Positions 33,713-44,999 of a DNA stretch of 64,000 nucleotides are shown here, piece by piece. Below the pieces are notes generated by a model. That model ran no database searches. It worked only from the letters and a program-made list of their open reading frames with translations, and was not told where the DNA came from. Position 1 is the stretch's first letter, and each line of letters starts with the position of its first letter. The stretch is from Clostridia bacterium (lineage in GTDB: Bacteria > Bacillota > Clostridia > Lachnospirales > Lachnospiraceae), in contig CAJTEN010000012.1 in assembly GCA_910575245.1 (NCBI GenBank), positions 95,118 to 159,117 of the forward strand, in the 5' to 3' direction. The translations under genes were made by a program, and so were the position numbers.

Positions 33713-34516
33713 TTAAGGCAGCGGAATTTCCGCTGCCTTATTGTTTGAACGGGCGTACTCGGAAGGAGATATGCCGCACTGCTTTCTGAAGTAGCGGGTG
33801 AAGTGGGAGAGGTTGGCGAAACCAGCCTGGGCGGCGGCCTGGCCCACGGGCATTGCTTCCACGCGCAGCAGATATTTAGCGCGTTCCAGTCTTGCGTCTA
33901 ACAGTTCGGCTTTTGGCGACCTGTTGAAGAAGAGTTTATAATAGTTGTAGAACTGGCTGATGCCCAGATTCGTCAGGGCGGCCATGCTGTCTGTATTCCA
34001 TTCTCTGTCTATATTGGTCAGAATTTCAATTCTTGCTTTACAGAACTGTTCGTAGAGATCCGCAGGTATGCCGGAGGTGTTTGGATAAGTGTGTAATTGC
34101 CTGGAAAAAAGAATAAAAAGCTGGCGCATTAACAGATCGATCTGTTCAGAATGATAATCCTGTTTCAGCACACTTTCCACATAGATATTTTTTAATAAGG
34201 TATTCATCGGGCCGGGATCGGGAAGATATACAACCCGGTTGGCGGGCAGGTCATAATCTGTCAGAAAACGGCCGTCATCGCAGGTAAAATGGACGAAGCT
34301 GTTCTTAAACCGCTTTACGGCCTGATAATTCTGTGATACACCCGGCGTATAGAGGAGAAAGGCATTTTCCCTGGTGGTAATGGTTTCCGTACCCAGGCGG
34401 ATCCTCATAGGAGTGATCAGATACAGGAACAGATAGTCGCCGCTGCCGCAGGGACGGTCGATCCTGTCATAATCGGGATTAGTGCGGTTGTAATCACAGT
34501 AGCCGGTATGGAACAT
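33713..34516 (-). CDS. AraC family transcriptional regulator
   Basis: A 267-residue protein. The N-terminal half is a cupin-like sensor domain; the C-terminal 100 residues hold two HTH motifs (AALTNLGISQFYNYYKLFF and VGQAAAQAGFANLSHFTRYF, then CGISPSEYAR), the AraC/XylS signature. The start at 34516 has GGAGGG upstream. It is divergent from the GH51 arabinofuranosidase across 158 bp, so it is a candidate regulator of that gene responding to a pentose or arabino-oligosaccharide. Confidence 0.9.
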   Translation of the reverse strand: MFHTGYCDYNRTNPDYDRIDRPCGSGDYLFLYLITPMRIRLGTETITTRENAFLLYTPGVSQNYQAVKRFKNSFVHFTCDDGRFLTDYDLPANRVVYLPDPGPMNTLLKNIYVESVLKQDYHSEQIDLLMRQLFILFSRQLHTYPNTSGIPADLYEQFCKARIEILTNIDREWNTDSMAALTNLGISQFYNYYKLFFNRSPKAELLDARLERAKYLLRVEAMPVGQAAAQAGFANLSHFTRYFRKQCGISPSEYARSNNKAAEIPLP

Positions 34517-34632
34517 GGGAAAATCCCTCCTTCTATGCGTGTACTTGTTTTTTATGCTATACGGAATCGGAAAAAAAGTCAAATACTACGGAAGAAAAGA
34601 TATGGATTATTCTTTCTCTTCTGTTAGAATGA

Positions 34633-36174
<1,542 letters not shown>

Positions 36175-36192
36175 AATAAAAGCAGGAAGAGG

Positions 36193-36227
36193 ACAGCCCC
36201 GATGTGGATGCATCAGGGCTGTTTTTG
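36193..36227 (+). terminator. Intrinsic terminator of abfA
   Basis: ACAGCCCCGATG (36193-36204) pairs with CATCAGGGCTGT (36211-36222), one mismatch, followed by TTTTG. Confidence 0.8.
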
Positions 36228-36340
36228 TAGCATGTAAAAAATAATGATTGCAGTTTGAAAATGAATGTGCTATGTTGTTCATGTTTTGAATTCATATAAG
36301 TGCCGGAAGCCTTCGTGATATGTTCCGGCGGGGAGGAATT

Positions 36341-37693
36341 ATGGTAAAAGATATGACAAAGGGCAGCCCTATGCGGCTGATCCTGGGATTTGCGGTGCCG
36401 CTTCTGTTTGGCCTGCTGTTCCAACAGTTCTACAGTATGGTGGATGCGGTTATTGTGGGGCATTATCTGGGCGTGGACGCGCTGGCGGCGGTGGGCGCTA
36501 CCGGTTCCGTGAACTTTCTGATCATCGGATTCTGTATGGGAGTATGCAGCGGCTTTGCCATTCCGATTGCGCAGGAATACGGTGCGGGACATGAGGAAGA
36601 TCTGCGCAGGTTCGTGGGCAGCGGTGTGTGGCTGGCCGTGGTCTTCGCCGTAGTGATCACCATCCTGGTGGTGCTGTTGTGCCGTCCGATCCTGCAGCTT
36701 ATGCGGACGCCGGATAACATTATAGATGGTTCCTATGCCTATATAGTTATTATTTTTATGGGCATTCCCGTTACCTTTCTGTACAATATGACAGCAGCGG
36801 TCATACGCTCACTGGGGGACAGCAGGACACCGGTTATTTTCCTGATCATGTCGGCAGTCATGAATATCTTTCTGGATCTGATATGTATCATCGTGTTTCA
36901 TATGGGAGTGTCGGGCGCCGCTGTGGCAACTGTGGTGTCTCAGGCTGCTGCCGGGCTTTGCTGCCTTATTTATATGAAGAAGAAGTTCACGATCCTGAAG
37001 CTGTCCAGGGATGATTGGAAGTGGAACCGCAACTATGTCTCCAAGCTGTGCGGTATGGGAATTCCGATGGGACTGCAGTATTCTATTACGGCGATCGGCA
37101 GTGTGATCCTGCAGAGTGCCGTGAACGGAATCGGTTCGGATGCCGTGGCAGCGGTCACCGCGGGCAGTAAGCTGAGTATGCTTATGGTGTGTCCTTTCGA
37201 TGCCATGGGATCCACGATGGCTACCTATGGCGGACAGAATATGGGAGCAGGCAAGCTGGACCGCCTGGATAAGGGATTGAAAGCCTGTACTGTATTAGGG
37301 CTTCTCTATTCCTTTGTCGCCATCGGCGTGATATTTGCCGCAGGCAGACAGCTTCTGTTTTTGTTTTTGGATGCAGGTGAGGCTGCTATTATAGAGAATT
37401 CTTACTATTATATCTGCCGGAATGCACTGTTTTATTTTCCGCTGGCGCTTATCAATATCATCCGGTTTCTGATCCAGGGAATGGGATTTGGCAAACTGGC
37501 TGTGTTCGCCGGCGCCTTTGAGATGCTGGCAAGAGGGCTGGCGGGTTTTATACTGGTGCCGTTCTTCGGATTCTCCGCGGTGTGTTACGCAAATCCGCTG
37601 GCGTGGGTCTTTGCGGATTTGTTTTTGATCCCTGCTTTCTTCTATGTGCGGAGAAAGGTAACGGCGATCATGGGACAGAAATCAAAAAAATAA
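36341..37693 (+). CDS. MATE family efflux transporter
   Basis: A 450-residue 12-helix transporter: QQFYSMVDAVIVGHYLGVDAL, RSLGDSRTPVIFL, and in the second half GGQNMGAGKLDRLD, LIQGMGFGKLA. This is the third MATE gene in the window and the most distinct from the others. The start at 36341 has GGGGAGGA upstream. The substrate is unknown. Confidence 0.92.
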   Translation: MVKDMTKGSPMRLILGFAVPLLFGLLFQQFYSMVDAVIVGHYLGVDALAAVGATGSVNFLIIGFCMGVCSGFAIPIAQEYGAGHEEDLRRFVGSGVWLAVVFAVVITILVVLLCRPILQLMRTPDNIIDGSYAYIVIIFMGIPVTFLYNMTAAVIRSLGDSRTPVIFLIMSAVMNIFLDLICIIVFHMGVSGAAVATVVSQAAAGLCCLIYMKKKFTILKLSRDDWKWNRNYVSKLCGMGIPMGLQYSITAIGSVILQSAVNGIGSDAVAAVTAGSKLSMLMVCPFDAMGSTMATYGGQNMGAGKLDRLDKGLKACTVLGLLYSFVAIGVIFAAGRQLLFLFLDAGEAAIIENSYYYICRNALFYFPLALINIIRFLIQGMGFGKLAVFAGAFEMLARGLAGFILVPFFGFSAVCYANPLAWVFADLFLIPAFFYVRRKVTAIMGQKSKK

Positions 37694-37742
37694 TTTTTCA
37701 GGGATTTACGGATTGAGACGGCGCATTGTTCATGGTAGAATT

Positions 37743-37790
37743 TTCTCACAGGCTTTGCAACCAGTGCAGAGTCCTGGGCCAAACGGTTAC
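37743..37790 (-). repeat. Family 2 repeat, left-end fragment, inverted
   Basis: On the reverse strand it reads AGTAACCGTTTGGCCCAGG, then ACTCTGCACTGGTTGCAAAG, then CTGTGAGAA, the degenerate family 2 left end. Confidence 0.5.
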
Positions 37791-37851
37791 TGTCTATCAT
37801 CATCCGGACAATATCGTCCGGACATATTTGCAGGTTAAGAAGGAGATGAAT

Positions 37852-39078
37852 ATGGAATATCAGGAAGCATACAGGAAATTGGAAGCATACGGACAACTCC
37901 ATGTACTGAAGTATTTTGAGGAATTGAGCAGCGGCGAGAAGGAGGCGCTGCTTGAGCAGATCGAGAACACGGATTTCAAGGTTTTAGAGAAATGTCTGCA
38001 CAGAGAGGAACTGAATCCGAGAGGAGTAATCACGCCGATTGAGGTGATGCAGCTTGCGCAGATTGAAAAGCGCCGGGAGGAGTTTACACAGATCGGACTG
38101 GATGCGATCCGGGCAGGTAAGGTGGGCGCTGTACTTCTGGCAGGCGGTATGGGTACCAGACTCGGTTCGGATGCACCTAAGGGAGTGTACAATATCGGAT
38201 TGACGAAAGAGGTCTTTATCTTTCAGCGGCTGGTGGAAAATCTGCTGGAGGTGGTGCGGCAGGCCGATGCCTGGATTCCGCTTTATGTTATGACCAGTGA
38301 TAAGAACCATGAAGCGACCACTTCCTTCTTCCGGGAAAAAAATTACTTCGGGTATGATCCGGATTACGTGACTTTCTTTATGCAGGAAATGGCACCGGCG
38401 GCGGACCGTAACGGTAAAGTATATATGGAAGAGAAATATAAGATGTCCACGTCGCCCAATGGTAACGGCGGCTGGTTCCTGTCCATGATAAAGTGGGGTG
38501 TTGCAGATAAGATCAAGGCGGCAGGCGTGGAGTGGCTGAACGTGTTTTCCGTGGATAATGTGCTGCAGCGCATCGCGGATCCCTGCTTTGTAGGGGCAAC
38601 CATTGCCACAGACAGTGCGGTAGGCGCCAAGGTAGTCCGGAAGAACGCACCCGATGAGAAAGTTGGAGCAATGTGCCTGGAGGACGGACGGCCTTCTATT
38701 GTGGAATACTATGATATGACGGAAGAGTTGATGAATGCTGTGGATGCACAGGGAGAGCCGGCTTACAACTTCGGTGTGATCCTGAATTATCTGTTCCGTG
38801 AAAAGGATCTGGAAGAAATCGTGGAGAAGAAGCTTCCGCTGCATGTTGTAGAGAAGAAGATTCCATATCTGGATGAAGAGGGCAGGCTGGTGAAGCCGGA
38901 AAGTCCTAACGGGTATAAATTCGAACAGCTTGTTCTGGACTTGATTCACGAATTGGGTTCCTGCCTGCCCTACGAAGTGGTTAGAAATCACGAGTTCGCG
39001 CCGATCAAGAACAGGACAGGAATCGATTCGGTGGAGAGCGCACGCGAATTATGCCGGGAGAACGGAATAGCGTTGTAA
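37852..39078 (+). CDS. UTP-sugar-1-phosphate uridylyltransferase (UDPGP family)
   Basis: A 408-residue nucleotidyltransferase. The nucleotide-binding loop is LAGGMGTRLGSDAPKG (96-111), followed by MTSDKNHEAT and NVFSVDNVLQRIADP. This is the eukaryotic-type UDPGP/UAP1 family, making UDP-GlcNAc or UDP-glucose/galactose from UTP, unlike the bacterial GalU or GlmU families. The start at 37852 has GAAGGAG upstream. galE lies 133 bp downstream, so the pair probably supplies UDP-hexoses or UDP-HexNAc. Confidence 0.88.
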   Translation: MEYQEAYRKLEAYGQLHVLKYFEELSSGEKEALLEQIENTDFKVLEKCLHREELNPRGVITPIEVMQLAQIEKRREEFTQIGLDAIRAGKVGAVLLAGGMGTRLGSDAPKGVYNIGLTKEVFIFQRLVENLLEVVRQADAWIPLYVMTSDKNHEATTSFFREKNYFGYDPDYVTFFMQEMAPAADRNGKVYMEEKYKMSTSPNGNGGWFLSMIKWGVADKIKAAGVEWLNVFSVDNVLQRIADPCFVGATIATDSAVGAKVVRKNAPDEKVGAMCLEDGRPSIVEYYDMTEELMNAVDAQGEPAYNFGVILNYLFREKDLEEIVEKKLPLHVVEKKIPYLDEEGRLVKPESPNGYKFEQLVLDLIHELGSCLPYEVVRNHEFAPIKNRTGIDSVESARELCRENGIAL

Positions 39079-39211
39079 CATTTTGACAGGTTTGAGCAAC
39101 ATTATCCTATTGAATAAAAGAGTCATGGAAGTGTACACTATCAATAAGACAAGAAACAGACAGCCAACATTTTAACAAGGCATCACAACAAGAAAGGGCA
39201 GGTGTATAAGA

Positions 39212-40228
39212 ATGGCAATTTTAGTAACGGGCGGTGCGGGCTATATCGGTTCCCATACGGTAGTAGAACTGCAGAATGCAGGCTACGACGTAGTGGTTGT
39301 GGATAATCTGGCTAACTCCAGTGAGAAATCTCTTGAGAGAGTGGAGAAGATCACGGGGAAACCGGTAAAGTTCTATAAAGCGGATATTTTGGACAGAGAA
39401 GCGCTGGAGAGGATCTTTGCGCAGGAGAAGATAGATTCCTGTATTCATTTTGCAGGACTGAAGGCCGTCGGAGAGTCTGTGCAGAAACCCTGGGAGTATT
39501 ATGAGAATAATATTGCAGGAACCTTGACGCTGGTGGATGTGATGCGTAAGAACGGTGTGAAGAATATCATCTTCTCTTCCTCCGCCACTGTGTATGGCGA
39601 TCCGGCAATGATTCCGATTACCGAGGAATGCCCGAAAGGACAGTGTACGAATCCTTACGGCTGGACGAAGTCCATGCTGGAGCAGATCCTTTCCGATATG
39701 CAGAAGGCTGATCCGGAATGGAATGTGATTCTGCTTCGTTATTTCAATCCTATCGGCGCCCACTTAAGTGGCACGATCGGAGAGAACCCTAATGGGATTC
39801 CGAATAACCTGATGCCCTATATCACACAGGTGGCAGTGGGCAAATTGAAAGAACTGGGTGTCTTCGGCAATGACTACGACACACATGACGGAACGGGTGT
39901 CCGTGATTATATCCATGTGGTGGATCTGGCAGTGGGACACGTGAAGGCACTTAAGAAGATTGAAGAGAAAGCAGGGCTGTGTATCTATAATTTGGGTACC
40001 GGTGTGGGCTATAGTGTGCTGGATATCGTGAAGAACTTCGAGGAGGCCACCGGCGTTAAGATTCCCTATGTGATCAAACCGCGCCGCGCCGGCGATATCG
40101 CTACCTGTTATTCCAATGCGGATAAGGCTAAGGCGGAACTGGGCTGGGAGGCGCAGTACGGTATCAAGGAGATGTGTGCCGATTCCTGGAGATGGCAGAG
40201 CAATAATCCTAACGGGTATGATGAGTAA
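39212..40228 (+). CDS. galE: UDP-glucose 4-epimerase
   Basis: A 338-residue extended short-chain dehydrogenase. NAD-binding GGAGYIGSH (7-15), catalytic Ser in SSSATVYG and the Y-x3-K in PYGWTK. It interconverts UDP-glucose and UDP-galactose. Length matches the family. It follows the UDPGP enzyme on the same strand. Confidence 0.95.
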   Translation: MAILVTGGAGYIGSHTVVELQNAGYDVVVVDNLANSSEKSLERVEKITGKPVKFYKADILDREALERIFAQEKIDSCIHFAGLKAVGESVQKPWEYYENNIAGTLTLVDVMRKNGVKNIIFSSSATVYGDPAMIPITEECPKGQCTNPYGWTKSMLEQILSDMQKADPEWNVILLRYFNPIGAHLSGTIGENPNGIPNNLMPYITQVAVGKLKELGVFGNDYDTHDGTGVRDYIHVVDLAVGHVKALKKIEEKAGLCIYNLGTGVGYSVLDIVKNFEEATGVKIPYVIKPRRAGDIATCYSNADKAKAELGWEAQYGIKEMCADSWRWQSNNPNGYDE

Positions 40229-40264
40229 GCAGCCGAAAACAGCCGTGAAATGAAACAGAAACAG

Positions 40265-40302
40265 AAGACCGGGTGAGCCGTATCAGCGGCCTGCCCGGTC
40301 TT
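40265..40302. terminator. Terminator between convergent galE and alarmone synthetase genes
   Basis: AAGACCGGG (40265-40273) pairs with CCCGGTCTT (40294-40302), with inner GCC/GGC pairs. Confidence 0.65.
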
Positions 40303-40354
40303 ATCAGTAATATTTATCATTCCGGTAATTGTATCATGGCTGTGTTGTACTTGG

Positions 40355-41005
40355 TCAATAATCGCTCAGCTGCATCTTCCCGATGTGCTGAATTTCTTCG
40401 TTAAGCGCCAGCATTCTGGCATCAAGATCAGCTACCATCTGAGCGCATTCCACCAGTTCGTCTTTAATATGCTCCGGCGCGTTTCCTTCGAACTTGTAGT
40501 GGATCTTGTGCTCAAGGCTGGCCCAGAAATCCATGGCAACGGTCCTGATCTGTATCTCAACCTTGGTATCTGCGATGCGGTCCGACAGATATACAGGTAC
40601 GGTCACCAGCATATGATAACTCTTGTATCCGCTGGGCTTCGGATTGACAATGTAGTCTTTCACGGAGACTACTTTGATATCACTCTGATTGCTGATCATC
40701 TCCGCGATCTGATAGATGTCCGATGTAAAGGAACATATGACGCGGATGCCTGCTATGTCATTGACATAGCGGATCATGTTATTAATGGTTGATTCATAAC
40801 CATGTTTCTTAAGTTTCTTAACAATGCTTTCCGGTGTTTTAATACGTGATTTAATGTGCTCAATTGGATTGTATCTGTGTACGTGCTGAAATTCGTCGTT
40901 TAAGATTTCCAGTTTTGTGGAAATCTGCTTTAGTGCCGAATTATAGATCAGTGTCACCTCTTTCCAACTGTCTATATCACCGTCTCGGTCTATTCTTATT
41001 TCCAT
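40355..41005 (-). CDS. Small alarmone synthetase (RelQ/YjbM-like)
   Basis: A 216-residue single-domain (p)ppGpp synthetase. SIVKKLKKHG, YVNDIAGIRVICSFTSDIY, PKPSGYKSYHMLVTVP and VEIQIRTVAMDFWASLEHKIHYK are the RelA/SpoT synthetase signatures. No hydrolase, TGS or ACT domains, so it is a SAS enzyme transferring pyrophosphate from ATP to GDP/GTP. The start at 41005 has AAAGGGAAAG upstream. Confidence 0.92.
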   Translation of the reverse strand: MEIRIDRDGDIDSWKEVTLIYNSALKQISTKLEILNDEFQHVHRYNPIEHIKSRIKTPESIVKKLKKHGYESTINNMIRYVNDIAGIRVICSFTSDIYQIAEMISNQSDIKVVSVKDYIVNPKPSGYKSYHMLVTVPVYLSDRIADTKVEIQIRTVAMDFWASLEHKIHYKFEGNAPEHIKDELVECAQMVADLDARMLALNEEIQHIGKMQLSDY

Positions 41006-41212
41006 TTCTTTCCCTTTGGTTCCGGTATGCACCGCAACCTTTTACCTTTACAATAATAATACATAACTGTCCCGGTTATACGCGGAACAGAGTAGAGCCG
41101 TCCTGATTACAATTCCAGAATAGGAATGTTAAATGTTTCACATATAATCATGTATATAGTATACCATACTATACATAAAAACTCATATTTTACACAAAAA
41201 TTTCATAAATAT

Positions 41213-43147
41213 TTAATTATCGTTGTGTATTTTCACGTTTCTGCCCCTGGGCAACGGGGAAACCGGCGCCGTCCATTCCGTCGGTCTGCAAAGGAGAAAG
41301 CAGCATAATACAGGGACGGTCACTACCAGCGGATACATATAGCGTATCAGCACTGTGGGTGAGAAGAGCAGCGTAAGATAATAACCGACCAGAAAAACTG
41401 CCGGAATCAGGAGCCGGTATTGTCTGTTGTATATTACGGCAGCCATAAACATACACAGAAGCCACCAGTAAAACGCGGGTGCAAAAAGAATGCGGAGGAC
41501 AGGTATTTTCTGGTATGCATTGTCCGACACAATGTGTTCCATAGCGGATCTCAGGGCCGGCAGGTAGCTGTGCTCTTCAACCTCGAAGCCGGCCGGCATC
41601 GTTCTGTTATCGGTGGACAGGTAGCCGAACCCACTTTCCGTGCCCAGTCCGTAAATCTGTGCATGTGTCCGGTCTTCCAGAAACCAGTAGCCGATGGAAT
41701 TATCCAGAAAGGCATCCAGGTAGGCCTGCGGGTGTTCAAGCCCCAGACGGAACCATGTTCTGATCAGTCCTGCCGGATCGTCATGAATAACGGCACGGTT
41801 CTTCACCGGATCGGCCAGATATGGGTTATAGGCGGCCAGGACCCATTCTTCAGGAAGATAGCGGTCCAAAGCCTGCCGCATGTCAAAAGACAGGCTTTGC
41901 CCTGCGGTGACCCTGGTCCTTGCCATCTGCTGCAGCGGGATGCTGAGCATTTCCCTGGGGCTTCCGCTTTGGGCCTGCAGCGCTGACTTCAGGGCAGTGT
42001 TTCCTGCTCCGGTAAGCAGCAGCGCAAGAAGTGTAAGAGTAAGATACCTGCGCCACAGACCGCCGCCCGCTTTTGCTTTCCGGCATAGCAGAAAACATAT
42101 GGCAGGAATGCCAGGCAGCAGTGCATACAACGCATTGTTCCGAAAGAGCAGAAGCAATACGGTCCAGAGCAGATAGGAAATTTCGTTTCCTGCGGCTGGT
42201 GTGTGCGAAGGGTCTGTCAGTTGATACAGGCAAAGCGTATGCAGCAGCAAAAGGGCAGAGAACAATACGTCCTTGGTAGTGCTCAGGGCCAGAATTGAGT
42301 TCGTCGGGAAGAAGGCATAAAACAGGAAAAGTACAACCTGCAGCCATGCCGGGATTTTCTTCCGGTGCAGGAAGGCCAGCGCATAGCCGAAGACACTTGC
42401 CATGATAAGCATCTGGACGGCGGAATGCACGGCCATGCCCGCGGAGCAGGAACCCAGGACATTACTTCCCAGCTGGAAAAAGAATCCTAAAAATATGGTA
42501 TGCAGCAGCGGATGGTGTGTGCTGTAATCATGGGCCAGTACCTGATATAGCTGTCCTTCGGCATCGTAGGCGAATACAGAAGGATAGTAGGCCAGAAAGA
42601 CCGGTATCCAGCATGCAAGGACCGTGACAGAGAAGAACAGCCAGGCCTGCCATAAGGGAGCTGCGGTGTCTGTTCCTGCAGGCGGCAGGGCAGGAACCGG
42701 TGAGTCTGATTCGGATGCCCTGCTTAGGTTACTGGCTTCCATAAGCCTTAGGCCTCCCTGCAGCAAAGGCGCGATACAGGCAGCGGCAAATACAGACAGA
42801 CATAGGATCTGTGCCAATAATAGAGGCAGATCTGACAGCCTGGGCAGAGCCGTACCGTCACGCCGCATCCGGCAGCCCAGCACATAGGCAGTGGTCATGA
42901 GAATGCCCCATAACAGGGAGTGTAATTTGAGCCGTGTCTTCGCGCAGCCAAGGAACAGGGCTGTCAGCAGGAAACACAGGAGGACTCCGGCAGTGTAAAA
43001 CAGCAGGAGCGCCGGCCGGCTGCAGGACTTCGTCCATGGCTCTAAGGATGCCGCCAAATTTATATTTATGCCGGAGAGCAGCAAGGATATGACTGCTATA
43101 TGTATAAATTTTTTTCGGTTCGTGTTTTCGAATAATTTTTGCAACAT
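41213..43147 (-). CDS. DUF6020 family polytopic membrane protein
   Basis: A 644-residue protein with about 13 hydrophobic segments. Pattern: an N-terminal helix bundle, the motif YYPSVFAYDAEGQLYQVL after a helix, STHHPLLHTIFLGFFF, LSTTKDVLFSALLL, and a large extracytoplasmic part (about 420-560) before the last helices. The layout resembles GT-C glycosyltransferases (dolichyl- or polyprenyl-phosphate sugar users), with an Asp/Glu in the first outer loop. Role unproven. The ribosome site is weak. Confidence 0.75.
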   Translation of the reverse strand: MLQKLFENTNRKKFIHIAVISLLLSGININLAASLEPWTKSCSRPALLLFYTAGVLLCFLLTALFLGCAKTRLKLHSLLWGILMTTAYVLGCRMRRDGTALPRLSDLPLLLAQILCLSVFAAACIAPLLQGGLRLMEASNLSRASESDSPVPALPPAGTDTAAPLWQAWLFFSVTVLACWIPVFLAYYPSVFAYDAEGQLYQVLAHDYSTHHPLLHTIFLGFFFQLGSNVLGSCSAGMAVHSAVQMLIMASVFGYALAFLHRKKIPAWLQVVLFLFYAFFPTNSILALSTTKDVLFSALLLLHTLCLYQLTDPSHTPAAGNEISYLLWTVLLLLFRNNALYALLPGIPAICFLLCRKAKAGGGLWRRYLTLTLLALLLTGAGNTALKSALQAQSGSPREMLSIPLQQMARTRVTAGQSLSFDMRQALDRYLPEEWVLAAYNPYLADPVKNRAVIHDDPAGLIRTWFRLGLEHPQAYLDAFLDNSIGYWFLEDRTHAQIYGLGTESGFGYLSTDNRTMPAGFEVEEHSYLPALRSAMEHIVSDNAYQKIPVLRILFAPAFYWWLLCMFMAAVIYNRQYRLLIPAVFLVGYYLTLLFSPTVLIRYMYPLVVTVPVLCCFLLCRPTEWTAPVSPLPRGRNVKIHNDN

Positions 43148-43352
43148 GGATTGTACCTGTGTATTTCCGTTGGCTGTGAGAGGGACAGCCGCGTCTGTGT
43201 GTACTCGGCGGCTTCTGTGTCTGATGCCGGGCTAAACGGGTGTTTATGGATTCACGATAATTGTCCGGTAGGGATAGTATCAGTGTATCACCATATTACC
43301 GAAAGAAAAAGCAAAAAGTGTTTACATTCCCACAAGAGATTTGTATAGTAAA

Positions 43353-43450
43353 TATAGTAAACGGCATAACAGGTTTCTGGTTCTGGCTCTTGCAGGCGCA
43401 TATGATAGCTTCTGAAGACCGAAAACGAAATTTCTAATGTCGTTAACTAT
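43353..43450. repeat. Family 3 palindromic repeat, copy 2
   Basis: A 98-bp element. Ends TATAGTAAACGGCAT and ATGTCGTTAACTAT; interior near-identical in the right half to the 2790 copy (CCGAAAACGAAATTTCTAATG). It ends 36 bp before the small gene at 43487, the same placement as copy 1. The rest of 43148-43352 shows no gene. Confidence 0.65.
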
Positions 43451-43486
43451 GAAAGACGGCGGTGAAAAACCGGAAGGAGTACGGGT

Positions 43487-43753
43487 ATGTTTCGTTTGTG
43501 GGCTAAAGAATTCGAAAATAATCATTTGATCAGGGATACCGTGATCGAAGATTCCGGTGAGGATACACGCACCCATAAGGTGTTTCGGGCACTGGATGAA
43601 GTATGCTGTCAGTTTGATCTTGGTAAGCCGATCTGGCTGGACGCTACCATCCGGGACTTCAAGAGCCATGATAAGGCCAGATTTACGCAGGATAATTTTA
43701 TCGAAACGATCGATTTTGACTATCTGGAAATTCATGTCATAGAAGAGGATTGA
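43487..43753 (+). CDS. Small acidic conserved-type protein, unknown function
   Basis: An 88-residue soluble protein (MFRLWAKEFENNHL, then RALDEVCCQFDLGKPIWLD, then FDYLEIHVIEED). Acidic, no membrane segment or known motif. AAGGAG lies 9 bp upstream. I recognise it only as a small hypothetical common in Lachnospiraceae. Confidence 0.6.
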   Translation: MFRLWAKEFENNHLIRDTVIEDSGEDTRTHKVFRALDEVCCQFDLGKPIWLDATIRDFKSHDKARFTQDNFIETIDFDYLEIHVIEED

Positions 43754-43800
43754 TTGGCCACAAAATCTTCAGAAAATCCCTCTGCATAATCTAATTGACT

Positions 43801-43829
43801 TTGCATATTATGTATAGTAGTATTATAAT
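43801..43829 (+). promoter_or_regulatory. Sigma-A promoter of the hemolysin III gene
   Basis: TTGCAT (43801-43806) and TATAAT (43824-43829) spaced by 17 bp. Confidence 0.65.
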
Positions 43830-43836
43830 AACTTGC

Positions 43837-43857
43837 ATGTAGTAATTGAAACTACAT
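43837..43857. promoter_or_regulatory. Possible operator palindrome
   Basis: ATGTAGT and ACTACAT separated by 7 nt, immediately downstream of the -10 element, where a repressor would block initiation. The cognate regulator is unknown. Confidence 0.35.
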
Positions 43858-43966
43858 TGCGAAATATTGATATTGCAAAAGCTGGCGGGCATATCCTGGG
43901 ATTTGCCTTCAAAGGTATCACAGCCGGCAGTGCAGATTTTATAGCAAGAAGAAAGAAGGAAATTTT

Positions 43967-44617
43967 ATGCAGATTACAATTCGGGAACCCGGAAGCGCTA
44001 TTACACATTTTATTGGTATGATGATGGCAATAACAGCGGCAACGCCGCTGATGGTGAAGGTTGCATTGGAATCCGACTCTACGGCTTTTGCTGCCATGGC
44101 AGTTTTTATATGCAGCATGATAGCTCTCTACGGTGCAAGTGCCCTGTATCACAGCGTTACTGTGAAAGAGAATATACTGAAGGTATTCCGTAAGGTGGAC
44201 CATATGATGATTTTTGTCCTGATTGCCGGTTCTTATACGCCGGTCTGTCTGATTGTGCTGGGAGGAAGAGAAGGATATACGCTGTTGTCTGTTGTCTGGG
44301 GAGTTGCTGCTGTAGGAATGCTCATTAAGGCATGCTGGGTTACTTGTCCGAAATGGTTTTCTTCCATCATTTATATCGCGATGGGGTGGATATGTCTGGC
44401 GGTTTTCGGAACCTTGTGGGATACACTGCCCAGAGGAGCTTTTCTCTGGCTTCTGGCCGGCGGTATTATTTATACGGCAGGAGGCGTTATCTATGCTTTG
44501 AAACTTCCGATCTTCAATTCCAGACATAAATACTTCGGATCGCATGAGATCTTCCATTTATTTGTGATGGGAGGAAGTGTCTGTCATTTCGTGTTCATGT
44601 ACCTGTATGTGGCGTAA
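43967..44617 (+). CDS. Hemolysin III family (PAQR-like) membrane protein
   Basis: A 216-residue, 7-helix protein. The conserved metal-site residues of the family are visible: SALYHS, KVDHMMIFVLIAGSYTP, and HEIFHLFVMGGS. Hemolysin III/YqfA proteins are related to PAQR receptors and act in membrane homeostasis; haemolytic activity is not implied. AGAAGGA precedes the ATG. Confidence 0.9.
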   Translation: MQITIREPGSAITHFIGMMMAITAATPLMVKVALESDSTAFAAMAVFICSMIALYGASALYHSVTVKENILKVFRKVDHMMIFVLIAGSYTPVCLIVLGGREGYTLLSVVWGVAAVGMLIKACWVTCPKWFSSIIYIAMGWICLAVFGTLWDTLPRGAFLWLLAGGIIYTAGGVIYALKLPIFNSRHKYFGSHEIFHLFVMGGSVCHFVFMYLYVA

Positions 44618-44685
44618 GCCGTGGGAGCTATGGAAAGCGGCATGCCTCATAACGGCAATGTCAGATAAAGGGGGAAATGAGGAGT

Positions 44686-44722
44686 GCCCAAGCACCTTGC
44701 GGTACTTGGGCTATTATGAAAA
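44686..44722 (+). terminator. Hairpin after the hemolysin III gene
   Basis: GCCCAAGCACC (44686-44696) pairs with GGTACTTGGGC (44701-44711), one mismatch, followed by an A/T-rich tract. Confidence 0.45.
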
Positions 44723-44737
44723 AAATTTATCTATGTG

Positions 44738-44756
44738 TGTAATGTTAAACATTACA
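44738..44756. promoter_or_regulatory. Perfect 19-bp palindrome, candidate operator
   Basis: TGTAATGTT and AACATTACA around a single central base. It lies in the 382-bp gap between hemolysin III and the coiled-coil gene, in A/T-rich DNA typical of promoters. Confidence 0.4.
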
Positions 44757-44999
44757 TGTTCTCTCAATGACTATAGTCAAAGTATACGGTAAAAATATGA
44801 ATAAAGTATGAACAATATGTAAAGCTATCGTGAATATTTACAAAATGAAATAGCAACGGGGATAATGATTGTACTATTTGCATAAAAAATGGATTATTAT
44901 GCAGGGCGGCTTTAGGTTGTCAGAAAGTCGGAAAGGTGATAAAATACCACTAAACCGTACAGATAAAACGTGACAAGGACAACAGTCGGAGGAGAGATA

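Noticed and set aside
37984..38991. A 335-codon reverse-strand open frame opposite the UDPGP gene
   Set aside because: Antisense shadow; the plus strand has the conserved LAGGMGTRLG motif and a ribosome site.
43823..44557. A long reverse-strand open frame opposite the hemolysin III gene
   Set aside because: It is the antisense shadow of a clear 7-helix protein on the plus strand; its composition is low in hydrophobic order and rich in Ser, Asn, His.
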